A stretch of 64,000 nt of DNA from Janthinobacterium sp. GW458P (lineage in GTDB: Bacteria > Pseudomonadota > Gammaproteobacteria > Burkholderiales > Burkholderiaceae_D). A model generated the notes under the pieces. That model saw only the letters and a program-made list of their open reading frames with translations, searched no databases and had not been told where the DNA came from. Below, in pieces: positions 16,620-24,584 of this stretch. The DNA lies in assembly GCF_002127585.1 (NCBI RefSeq), contig NZ_NEGZ01000008.1, positions 15,795-79,794 on the forward strand, written 5' to 3'. Every line of letters starts with the position of its first letter. Positions within the stretch are counted from its first letter, which is position 1. Both the position numbers and the translations under genes were made by a program.

Positions 16620-17245
16620 CTTTTTCTCGTCAGTTTCATGGTCCCGAATGTGGCAGAGTTCACGCCGTTGAAGTACTCGCCGCGAGCGAATTCGAGGCTT
16701 GGGTCGAAAACCAATTCGGCATGACCGCGATGCGAGTTGGAATGGGCGGAGTCTGCGTTTGGCGAGCTTGCGTAGCTATACATAAGTCTGTAGCCTTCGG
16801 CTTCATCGTGAAGAAGTGCAGCTGAAATACTGTTCGATTTGGAGCTGGCGCCGCTCAGGTGTACTTTGATCTTGTCCCAACTTTGTACGATTTTCACGTC
16901 TGCGCGCCACTGTACCTTTACGGACTTATCTGGATTCAAGCTGACCCCGGCGCATTCCCAGTCGCCAGCTAAGTCAGGCACACGGAGAAGTTTCGATATC
17001 CAGCGAACCTTCCATACGTGTTTTTCGAAAAACCAGTACAGGCCGGCGTACACGGCTCCAGCGCCCACAGGCCACAACACAATTCGGGGGACGTTCGTGA
17101 GCCAGCCGAGGGTAGCAAATAGCTGGACGAGAGCAATGTACCCAGTTGCCAGCCCTGACGCAATTATTGAGGCGAGTACGCCAATAGCATGGCCGATCTT
17201 CGCCCTGTTGTGGCCACCTAAGACGGAATATTCGTGCTGTGTCAT
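16616..17245 (-). CDS. cap15: 2TM beta-barrel CBASS effector (Cap15-like)
   Basis: A 209-residue membrane protein with two hydrophobic helices (about residues 17-49 as a long segment, and 54-73), then a beta-rich domain opening with PDLAGDWECAG. The same PDLxGxW, YSY (157-159) and GxYF (189-192) pattern occurs in the protein at 14376-14993. In Cap15 the barrel senses the CD-NTase product and the protein assembles in the inner membrane and kills the cell. It is the first gene of the operon and overlaps the CD-NTase by four bases. I chose ATG 17245. A TTG at 17272 would add nine residues. Neither start has a clear ribosome site. Confidence 0.78.
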   Translation of the reverse strand: MTQHEYSVLGGHNRAKIGHAIGVLASIIASGLATGYIALVQLFATLGWLTNVPRIVLWPVGAGAVYAGLYWFFEKHVWKVRWISKLLRVPDLAGDWECAGVSLNPDKSVKVQWRADVKIVQSWDKIKVHLSGASSKSNSISAALLHDEAEGYRLMYSYASSPNADSAHSNSHRGHAELVFDPSLEFARGEYFNGVNSATFGTMKLTRKR

Positions 17246-18302
17246 TTTTTGAACCAAAATGCAAAGCAACAACTTATCATAAAATGAATCATTGTTGATG
17301 ATTTGTGTTGGTGAGTATCTTTCTGTTGATATGGAAAGTTGTAGGGGGGCTACTGGCTCATGTTTGCGCCAGCCACTAGATCGCCACCGCTTTTATAATC
17401 GACCGTCGCTTATTGTCATAAGTCGTAGCCACCGCCGAATGGGCCGGGGTCAGGTCCGCCATTTGGACACGGGCTGATGCATTGAGCACTGCAGAAGCCC
17501 AGTTAATTAGAGCAACGAACACACGTCCTCGGAACGCGATGCTACCGACAAAGACCTAAGGTCTTCTACTCCAACCACTGCACCAATCCGTCCCCAAATG
17601 GCGGATCTGATTCCGCGCGCATGGCAGAGATGGCGCGTGGAATAGACTACGGGAAAGAACTGGAACGAGTGCACTTTATCGCATCAGATGTCGACGCCAT
17701 GCACTCCTTGCATTGTGCATTGCGCGATGGTCAAGTAAATTCGGGCATCTACGGCCCTATGCCTGAGCCCGTGTCCGAATGGCGGACCTGACCCTGGCGG
17801 TGCTGGCGGGCCTTGGTAAATTGGATCGAATTTCTATGCTGTGTGGTTCCCGATCGCAATTTACACGATTTCAGCAATACTATCCAAATGTAACGTGGAA
17901 AACTCTTGCCACTGTGGGGTGTACGCATCGTCCAAATGGCGAACTACTGCTTAAAATCGACTAGAAGCACCGCTATTACGAAATTAATGATATTAGTGCA
18001 TCGACGCACCTAGCCGATATAAAATTGCTCTGGCAACGTTAAAACGATTTTTTGTACGCTGCCACAGCGTATTCTATCCATTTCATCTTTGCTTCGCGGT
18101 GTACTATTCTGTTGTTGTACACATTTTTCCATCGACAAATGTTATCACTCTTCGTAGAGTGGGAGGTGGCAATTTTTCGCGCTCTAAATGTAAAAAGTAG
18201 TGAGCGATGGTTCAGCACCATTTTGCTTTTCATCCACCTGGCTGTCCTGGCGATGTTGCTCAGGAGATCGTCAACATGTTTTAAGCATAAAGTGAGAAAA
18301 TA
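17246..18302. other. 1 kb stretch between defence modules, with decayed coding traces
   Basis: Contains the promoter side of the CBASS operon, a 348-base element bounded by a 28-base inverted repeat (listed separately) and the leader of the AT-rich gene pair. Short frames are present at 17621-17791 (56 codons, ending inside the right repeat arm), 17779-17964, 18039-18233 (minus) and 18052-18303. None shows a domain I recognise. They look like remnants or chance frames. Confidence 0.5.
17447..17794. repeat. Element bounded by a near-perfect 28-base inverted repeat
   Basis: The left arm (17447-17474) starts GGGTCAGGTCCGCCATTTGG. The right arm (17767-17794) is its reverse complement with one mismatch out of 28. 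A partial third copy (CCAAATGGCGGATCTGA) lies inside at about 17595-17611. The arms share the GGGTC style of the other palindromes in this window. The 292-base interior encodes no recognisable transposase, and I see no target duplication. Confidence 0.75.
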
Positions 18303-19373
18303 ATGGCAGATAGCGAACCAGTAGTTACAGATGAAATTTTGAGTACAGTTTTACATCATATAGATTTAGATAATCAGGCATGTACGAGTTTGGCTACAAT
18401 TAATGAGTATTCAGATTTGAGCGGTTATTTGAAAGATTTATTAAAGGAAATTAACATTCGTGATCAGAGGCGTTCATATGAATTCGCTCGTGATAGTACA
18501 GAGTTTTTTACATCGCTTGTTTCATTTAATGTTACCAAAAATCTTTCAATTAATCCATGTTCGCAAAAGATCGCTGAGCGATTATTGGATAAGGAAATCC
18601 AAACAGATGCGCATTATGGCCATTTGAGCGCGTCGGGTAGCGGGCATGTAAAGAAAGGAAGTTTTTTACAGTTCTTGTTTCGGGAGGGGGGGAAACTTTG
18701 CTATCTTGGTGTAAAAATTGAGCACCAATCTTTTTTGGACGAAGACGACTTTAGAAAAAAAATTGGGTTGTCTATCGAGAATAAAATTTATAAGGCGTGC
18801 AAAGTGACTTGGGTTGGAGAGGTGCCAACTTCTGTTTTGGTTTTTGATACTAATAGTAAACCTGCTATATATTGGTGGCGTGAATTTTTAGAACTTAAGG
18901 AAGTGAGGGATGATTCCTTTAATACAAGGATCGCCTCGCAAGAGGTTGTGAAAATATTAAACTCAATAAAGAAGGAGTTCCCTATAGATCATACCATTTT
19001 GAGAAATGCGACTATCGCTGCTTTTAAGCAAAATGGGACAATGAAATTTGATGTATTTATAGAGACGACTTTTGGGAAGTATGTGCCAGACAATATTTTA
19101 TTGGTAGATAAATTGCCCAACCTGATACGAAATTTGAACGATCTTCCCGAGAAGAAGAGGTTCGACACAATGTTCAATTTGGTTCCTAGTGAAGTTTCTT
19201 TTAATAAGAAAAAAGTCGAGCTAACTAAGGAAATATATATATCATTCGATGAGGGAATAAACGATTTGGAAAATAAAATATGGGCAGAGGAGTCAGCTTC
19301 AGGTCAAAAATTGGTGGTAATCGATTCACCGGAAGGTTTCAGTAAGTTTAAATTGAAAGTGAGGGAGGCATAA
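18303..19373 (+). CDS. Unknown protein, first of AT-rich gene pair (possibly NdpA-like)
   Basis: A 356-residue soluble protein in AT-rich DNA very unlike the host. The N-terminus (LHHIDLDNQACTSLATINEY) and the centre (KGSFLQFLFREGGKLCYLGV followed by KIEHQSFLDEDDF) recall the nucleoid-associated NdpA/YejK family. The C-terminal region (LTKEIYISFDEGINDL, GQKLVVIDS) fits the same pattern loosely. This likeness is by eye and weak. The stop TAA is followed at once by the ATG of the next gene, so both are one translational unit. It lies in a defence-rich island, so a role in phage defence is a fair guess, but the function is unknown. Confidence 0.7.
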   Translation: MADSEPVVTDEILSTVLHHIDLDNQACTSLATINEYSDLSGYLKDLLKEINIRDQRRSYEFARDSTEFFTSLVSFNVTKNLSINPCSQKIAERLLDKEIQTDAHYGHLSASGSGHVKKGSFLQFLFREGGKLCYLGVKIEHQSFLDEDDFRKKIGLSIENKIYKACKVTWVGEVPTSVLVFDTNSKPAIYWWREFLELKEVRDDSFNTRIASQEVVKILNSIKKEFPIDHTILRNATIAAFKQNGTMKFDVFIETTFGKYVPDNILLVDKLPNLIRNLNDLPEKKRFDTMFNLVPSEVSFNKKKVELTKEIYISFDEGINDLENKIWAEESASGQKLVVIDSPEGFSKFKLKVREA

Positions 19374-21059
19374 ATGCTTTTCGATATATTTCGTGTGGAG
19401 GTTTTTCCAGATGTAAAATTTCATGAGACTTTGGAGCTGGTTAAGATTTCAGGAAATTTAAAAACGCCGATTCAAATATTTGCATTGGAGTTGTTGGAGT
19501 CACTTAAAGGAATATCTTCGCGCGATACGTTCGAACTAATAATTGACGCCAATGGAAATAACTTAATAATTACAGACTGCCAGATAGTTTCAATAGAGAA
19601 GTTTACTCAAAATGTATCAGAATACGCGGAACTGATAGATTTTGATATATCATTAAGTATTGCTAAGGGTAATGTCGGGGGCGTAACTTCAGTTTATTTT
19701 TTGCAGGAGTTTGCAGCATACTTAAATAATGGGAATTTTAATGATGTGCTGAAAACTTTTTCTGCAATATTTTCTGATAAGCATGAGTTTGAAGTTTATC
19801 ACGCGATGGAGCCATTTCATTCAGAAACCATCTGTTTTTATAGTGTGTTAGGGCATGGTAGTATTTTTGTAAATGTTGAATGGAAGCGAGAAGAGATATT
19901 GGAGTTGTTTCGGGAGAATTCTACAACTTCAAATAAACAAAACGATTTTATACCGAATGATTTTCATTTTTTGAAAGAGTCAAGAGTCAGTGCAATAAAT
20001 AATTTTTTCTCTACTGCATGCTCTGTTTTATGTTTGGCGTTCATTTCTAATTATTCAAAAGTCGAGCGCGACCTTTTCAATTATCGAATAACTGGTTACA
20101 AATCAATAATTTGTGATGATGTTCCTTTGTTGCAATTAGCATCTCACCAAAAAATACTTTTCAAAATATACTGTTGGGCATACAGTGGGGGTAATAATTC
20201 TGATAAGGTTGGACTTATTCGGAATGTATTGTCTATTCATTTGAATCAGGATGGAAGTATACGATTCGATAGTAAAGTATGGGACGCTGTTCAATCAAAT
20301 TATCAAATTTATCTAAAAAGAAATATTCAAAGCTATTTGGAGGTTAAAAGCAAGTTGGGTGAATTGATAATGGAGTCAACTTCTAAGAGTTATGCTATGG
20401 TTGATCAAGTCCTTGATTCCTTTAAAAATAATGCTTTTATAATTTTGACATTTATACTGACTGTTGTGGTAATTAATGGATTGAAAGACTCGGGTGAAAC
20501 TACCGTCTTTTCGAATGCATACCTTGCTATTGTAGTTATACTATCCATTGTTTCTGGATTTTGGTTGATTTTCACTAGAATAGAGGTTATTAAAAGATTC
20601 GATACGGCATCAAATGCCCTGGCTAAAATTCTGAAGATAAATTATGGAAAAATTTTAATGGAGGCTGAAATAGATGAAAGTATTAATCCGGTAGTTACTA
20701 TTAATAGAGATTATCTGACAAAGCAGATGCGACGGTACACCTGTTGGTGGTTAGTGATGTTGGCAGTGTTTGTAAGTTCTTTTGGAATCTGCAATCGAAT
20801 TTTTTCATCTAAGGTACTACAAAGGAATCATGCTCCTGAAAAGGCTATAGTTGTTGATAGGATAGATGTATCGAAGGTTTCATCTGCCAGCACAGCGTCT
20901 GTTGAAGAGGCGAGTGGAGCAAGAGCCCTCGTCAATGGAAAAAAATCTGAGTCGCTCGAAGCAAAGAAGGATGTTGTATCTGCCCCCGCTAAGAAACAAG
21001 AAGGTGGAAAAAAGCTACCGGAACAAAGATCTGAAGCTTCTCATGTACCAGAAAAATAG
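19374..21059 (+). CDS. Unknown membrane protein, second of AT-rich gene pair
   Basis: A 561-residue protein that I do not recognise. About 350 residues without clear motifs come first, rich in Phe, Ile and Asn. Two hydrophobic helices follow (NAFIILTFILTVVVINGL and YLAIVVILSIVSGFWLIF), then a charged linker and a third helix (WWLVMLAVFVSSFGI). The last 75 or so residues are a charged Lys/Glu/Ala/Ser-rich tail. It starts with zero spacing after the upstream stop. The large soluble N-terminal part plus a membrane anchor resembles sensor-effector layouts in abortive-infection systems. That is inference only. Confidence 0.7.
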   Translation: MLFDIFRVEVFPDVKFHETLELVKISGNLKTPIQIFALELLESLKGISSRDTFELIIDANGNNLIITDCQIVSIEKFTQNVSEYAELIDFDISLSIAKGNVGGVTSVYFLQEFAAYLNNGNFNDVLKTFSAIFSDKHEFEVYHAMEPFHSETICFYSVLGHGSIFVNVEWKREEILELFRENSTTSNKQNDFIPNDFHFLKESRVSAINNFFSTACSVLCLAFISNYSKVERDLFNYRITGYKSIICDDVPLLQLASHQKILFKIYCWAYSGGNNSDKVGLIRNVLSIHLNQDGSIRFDSKVWDAVQSNYQIYLKRNIQSYLEVKSKLGELIMESTSKSYAMVDQVLDSFKNNAFIILTFILTVVVINGLKDSGETTVFSNAYLAIVVILSIVSGFWLIFTRIEVIKRFDTASNALAKILKINYGKILMEAEIDESINPVVTINRDYLTKQMRRYTCWWLVMLAVFVSSFGICNRIFSSKVLQRNHAPEKAIVVDRIDVSKVSSASTASVEEASGARALVNGKKSESLEAKKDVVSAPAKKQEGGKKLPEQRSEASHVPEK

Positions 21060-21551
21060 AATATTTTTGTTGTGATTAGACGGGACTGGGCGTATGTCGA
21101 GGGGCATAGATGATGAGAGCGCTTCTAATTTCTGCCTACTACAAGAATACGATACGATGACAGTCGTCAACCTCGGTGAAATCTTATTTTCGATCATCGA
21201 AATCATGCAACAAAGTTGTCTGCAGCGGTGAAAACCGCGTAAAATTCAGGATTCTCAGGTATAGCTCAATAGTAGAGTAGAAGCTTCCTAAGCGGCTACT
21301 GCCTATCGCCAGGAAGGGTATGTTTTGGGTTATGTTGAAATTTCAAATCGCCATAATCTAGGATATATATGGGTCCTGACTGAGGATTTGAATCCCCCTC
21401 TCCCATTTCTGAGCGGCATCGGCATTGGCGGAACATCCCAGCTCATCACCACGAATATCCCAAGCCCCCCCCCCAAACCTTATCCCATCTCAACCCCCTC
21501 ACAGTTTCCCGCATGTATCGTAAGCCTCTCCCACAAAGCTAGGAGAGCCCC
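21060..21551. other. Intergenic region at the right end of the island
   Basis: About 490 bases without a gene. It holds the proposed right attachment site (21390-21402) and a tRNA-like scrap at 21258-21300 (AGCTCAATAGTAGAGTA resembling a D arm, GAAGCTTCCTAAGCGGC a poor anticodon arm) that does not fold as a full tRNA. GC content rises again after about 21400, where host-like sequence resumes. Confidence 0.5.
21390..21402 (+). other. Putative attR core
   Basis: GAATCCCCCTCTC repeats 13 bases of the tRNA-Ser 3' end (10761-10773), preceded by TTT versus TTC and followed by CC after one differing base. It lies where the AT-rich cargo ends and host-like DNA begins. The short match leaves room for chance. 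Confidence 0.4.
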
Positions 21552-21938
21552 ATGTCCTACACCTACACCAAAGTCGACGACCTGGAAAAAACCACCATGG
21601 TCGGCAATCATCAATGCGTGGCGCTGGTCCGCCATTACGCGGGCGCGCCGGCCACATTGGCCTGGAAGCAGGGCGAGGCGGTGCTGGGGAACCGTTTGCT
21701 GCGCAAGGGCACGGCCATTGCCACTTTCGTCGACGGCAAGTATGCGAATTTGCAACATGGCAATTACGCGGCCCTGTACATGGGGCAGGCGCTGGACGGC
21801 ATCCTTGTCATGGATCAGTGGAAGGACAAGCGCCCGCCTCTCGTGACGTCGCGGACCTTGCGTTCCAAAGGCTGCTACAAGAATGGCTTGTATATCGATC
21901 CTAGCAACAATGCCGACGCCTTTTTCGTCATCGAATAG
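21552..21938 (+). CDS. BPSL0067-family protein, likely T6SS amidase effector
   Basis: A 128-residue protein of the BPSL0067 group, small NlpC/P60-CHAP-like enzymes thought to cut peptidoglycan. The Cys nucleophile candidate is in NHQCVALVRHYAG and the His in LQHGNYAALYMG. A second Trp-Asp segment (ILVMDQWKDKRPP) follows. There is no signal peptide, as expected for cargo of a type VI system. An exported STY0301-type protein gene begins 10 bases downstream, which fits an effector-immunity pair. No vgrG is adjacent. The T6SS cluster at 46-57 kb might deliver it. Confidence 0.75.
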   Translation: MSYTYTKVDDLEKTTMVGNHQCVALVRHYAGAPATLAWKQGEAVLGNRLLRKGTAIATFVDGKYANLQHGNYAALYMGQALDGILVMDQWKDKRPPLVTSRTLRSKGCYKNGLYIDPSNNADAFFVIE

Positions 21939-21948
21939 GGGAGCATCC

Positions 21949-22383
21949 ATGCAACATCAACGTTGGTTGACCGGCATCGCCTGCTGTCTATTCCCCGTGT
22001 TCGCGCAGGCTGCGATGCCCGCCGCCCACGCTTGCCCGGACAGCGTGCCCGAGGCATCGATCAGCCTGAACGCCGTGCCGGCTGGCTGGACGCCGTATAT
22101 CGGCAGCCCGCTCTACCTGAGCGCCGCGGCGCCTATCGACGGCGCGCCGGCGCGCAGGGGGCAGCTCGTGCCCAGCGGGGAGCGCACGAAGCAAGGGCAA
22201 ACGACGCTCAGCTACCGCCTGGAAGGCCGCTATCCAGAGGGCAAGTGGCTGCAATGCAGCTACGGCGTGCATGGCGAAGTCACGCTGTCGCGGAGGATGG
22301 ACGACAGCGTCAGCCTGTGCGAGTTCACTTACAGGAAAGGCCGTAAGGCCGGGCAGAACGAGATCGATATCGATTGCCGCTGA
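21949..22383 (+). CDS. STY0301-family periplasmic protein, likely immunity
   Basis: A 144-residue exported protein with a signal peptide (WLTGIACCLFPVFAQA). The mature part has four Cys residues (HACPDS, LQCSYG, SLCEFTY, IDCR) likely forming disulfides. STY0301-type proteins commonly follow BPSL0067 genes. A periplasmic location fits protection from a peptidoglycan amidase. The ATG at 21949 follows GGGGAG. Confidence 0.7.
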   Translation: MQHQRWLTGIACCLFPVFAQAAMPAAHACPDSVPEASISLNAVPAGWTPYIGSPLYLSAAAPIDGAPARRGQLVPSGERTKQGQTTLSYRLEGRYPEGKWLQCSYGVHGEVTLSRRMDDSVSLCEFTYRKGRKAGQNEIDIDCR

Positions 22384-22582
22384 TTCATTTTGGCATCGCC
22401 GGTATTGCCGGGCTCCGCGCTTTACCTCACCGCGCACCGCCTCCCTTGGCTTCGGCCTCGATCAAGCAGAGCGCCGCACGCGACAGCAGGCCTCTGCCAA
22501 CAGCACCTGCGCCTGTGCATGTCGGCTTACGCGTTCCGCTATGCCGACCTACGCAACTGCCGCCCGCCAGCGGCCCAGACGC

Positions 22583-22606
22583 AAAAAAGCCCGCCGAAGC
22601 GGGCTT
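22583..22606 (-). terminator. Terminator of isocitrate lyase gene
   Basis: AAGCCCGC (22587-22594), loop CGAA, GCGGGCTT (22599-22606), followed on the minus strand by six T. It lies 27 bases past the aceA stop. Confidence 0.92.
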
Positions 22607-22632
22607 GGTCACTCTACCGTCAAGCCAAAAGC

Positions 22633-24213
22633 TCAGAACTGGTTCATGGTGTTGTCTTTGCCGGCAGCTTTCAATGCCGCTTCGCCGCTGAAGTAATCCT
22701 TGTGGTCGTCGCCGATGTCCGAGCCGGACATGTTTTGATGTTTCACGCAGGCGATGCCCTGGCGGATTTCCTTGCGCTGCACGCCGGCCACGTAGCCCAG
22801 CATGCCCTGGTCGCCGAAGTATTCCTTGGCCAGGTTGTCGGTCGACAAGGCGGCCGTGTGGTAAGTAGGCAGGGTGATCAGGTGGTGGAAGATGCCCGCT
22901 TCGCGGGCCGAGTCGGCCTGGAAGGTGCGGATCTTTTCGTCGGCCTGGACCGCCAGTTCCGTCTGGTCGTATTCCACGCTCATCAGCTGGGCGCGGTCGT
23001 AGGCGGACACGTCCTTGCCTGCCGCTTTCATCGCATCGAAGATTTGCTGGCGGAAGTTCAGGGTCCAGTTGAACGACGGGCTGTTGTTGTACACCAGCTT
23101 GGCGTTCGGGATGACCTTGCGGATTTCGCTGACCATGCCGCCGATTTGCGCGATATGCGGTTTTTCCGTTTCGATCCACAGCAGGTCGGCGCCGTTTTGC
23201 AGCGAGGTGATGCAGTCGAGCACGCAACGCTCTTCGCCGGAACCGGTGCGGAACTGGAACAGGTTGCTCGGCAGGCGTTTTGGACGCAGCAGCTTGCCTT
23301 CGCGCTTGATGATGACGTCGCCATTGCCCAGCGCGTCGGCCGACACTTCTTCGCAGTCGAGGAAGGAATTGTATTGGTCGCCCAGGTCGCCTGGTTCATT
23401 CGTGACGGCGATCTGTTTGGTCAGGCCGGCGCCCAGCGAGTCGGTGCGGGCGACGATGATGCCGTCGTCCACGCCCAGTTCCAGAAAGGCGTAGCGGATG
23501 GCGCGGATCTTGGCCAGGAAGTCTTCGTGCGGCACCGTGACTTTACCGTCCTGGTGGCCGCATTGTTTCTCATCGGACACCTGGTTTTCGATCTGGATGC
23601 AGCAGGCGCCCGCTTCGATGAACTGCTTCGCCAGCAGGTACGTTGCTTCGGCATTGCCGAAACCGGCGTCGATGTCGGCGATGATGGGCACGACGTGGGT
23701 GACGTGGCCGTCGATCTTGGCCTGGATGGCTTGCTTCTCAGCACCTTGTGCTGCGTCCAGCTGGCGGAACAGGCCGCCCAGTTCGCGGGCATCGGCCTGG
23801 CGCAGGAAAGTATACAGTTCCTTGATCAGTGCCGAGACGGCAGTTTTTTCATGCATGGACTGGTCCGGCAGCGGGCCGAACTCGGAGCGCAGGGCGGCGA
23901 CCATCCAGCCGGACAGGTAGAGGTAGCGGCGGTCGGTGCTGTTGAAGTGCTTCTTGATCGAGATCATCTTCTGTTGACCGATGAAACCGTGCCAGCAGCC
24001 GAGCGACTGGGTGTACTTGGATGGGTCCGCATCGTAGGCGGCCATGTCGTTGCGCATGATCTTCGCCGTGTACTTGGCGATGTCCAGGCCGGTCTTGAAC
24101 TTGTTCTGGGCGCGCATGCGGGCGGCGGACTCGGGATTGATGGCGTTCCAGGCGCTGCCTTGTTGGTCTTTCAAACCGGCAACAGCTTTGATGTCGTCTT
24201 GATATTGGGGCAT
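22633..24213 (-). CDS. aceA: Isocitrate lyase
   Basis: The first enzyme of the glyoxylate shunt, splitting isocitrate into glyoxylate and succinate. The 526-residue protein shows SLGCWHGFIGQQKM, the Asp-rich metal segment PIIADIDAGFGNAEATY, the catalytic loop DEKQCGHQDGKV (the family KKCGH with Gln in place of the second Lys), and YNNSPSFNW near the end. The length fits the longer type seen in many proteobacteria. It stands alone with its own terminator. A 14-base palindrome lies about 115 bases upstream. With acs it supports growth on acetate or fatty acids. Confidence 0.96.
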   Translation of the reverse strand: MPQYQDDIKAVAGLKDQQGSAWNAINPESAARMRAQNKFKTGLDIAKYTAKIMRNDMAAYDADPSKYTQSLGCWHGFIGQQKMISIKKHFNSTDRRYLYLSGWMVAALRSEFGPLPDQSMHEKTAVSALIKELYTFLRQADARELGGLFRQLDAAQGAEKQAIQAKIDGHVTHVVPIIADIDAGFGNAEATYLLAKQFIEAGACCIQIENQVSDEKQCGHQDGKVTVPHEDFLAKIRAIRYAFLELGVDDGIIVARTDSLGAGLTKQIAVTNEPGDLGDQYNSFLDCEEVSADALGNGDVIIKREGKLLRPKRLPSNLFQFRTGSGEERCVLDCITSLQNGADLLWIETEKPHIAQIGGMVSEIRKVIPNAKLVYNNSPSFNWTLNFRQQIFDAMKAAGKDVSAYDRAQLMSVEYDQTELAVQADEKIRTFQADSAREAGIFHHLITLPTYHTAALSTDNLAKEYFGDQGMLGYVAGVQRKEIRQGIACVKHQNMSGSDIGDDHKDYFSGEAALKAAGKDNTMNQF

Positions 24214-24326
24214 GTGAATCTCCTAAAAAGAAAAGCTATGTTTGAGAAAATCGCCGAGTGCGCCACAACGTCTTGTCGAAGCAAACTGCATGACTAAATA
24301 GTAGGCCGATTCGCACCGATCTTCAA

Positions 24327-24340
24327 GTCTTATATAAGAC
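24327..24340. promoter_or_regulatory. Palindrome GTCTTATATAAGAC upstream of aceA
   Basis: A perfect 14-base palindrome 114-127 bases upstream of the aceA start, inside AT-rich sequence. The shape fits a dimeric regulator site, for example GntR type. The bound protein is unknown. Confidence 0.5.
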
Positions 24341-24505
24341 ATATAACTTAAATTTAATCGTTTTTTTTCAACGACTTAATTATAATTTTTCAGGATGTGA
24401 AATGAATTTTCAAAAAGTGAGAGAACTAATGGCTGAGTTTGCTGCTTGAGATTTTGCGATGTGAAACGCCTTTTCAGAATTTGGTGCAGCGCGACAAATC
24501 GGGGC

Positions 24506-24529
24506 GAAAAAAAGCCACCCGAAGGTGGC
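24506..24529 (-). terminator. Orphan terminator hairpin
   Basis: GCCACC (24514-24519), loop CGAA, GGTGGC (24524-24529), with seven T following on the minus strand. No minus-strand gene ends here. The SUKH gene on the other strand starts 55 bases further on. It lies in the 371-base stretch 24214-24584, which otherwise holds only the aceA leader. Confidence 0.7.
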
Positions 24530-24584
24530 GTAGCGGTACATTTGTTTTAATATCATGATCCGCTTGTGAAAGGTAACGTCAGCG

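Noticed and set aside
18052-18303. 83-codon open frame just before the AT-rich gene pair
   Set aside because: Mixed hydrophobic and basic translation without a ribosome site or family likeness. It ends one base inside the next start and may be a chance frame.
21258-21300. tRNA-like sequence (D-arm-like AGCTCAATAGTAGAGTA and CCT-type anticodon loop)
   Set aside because: The anticodon stem pairs poorly and there is no T arm or matching acceptor stem. At best it is a decayed tRNA.
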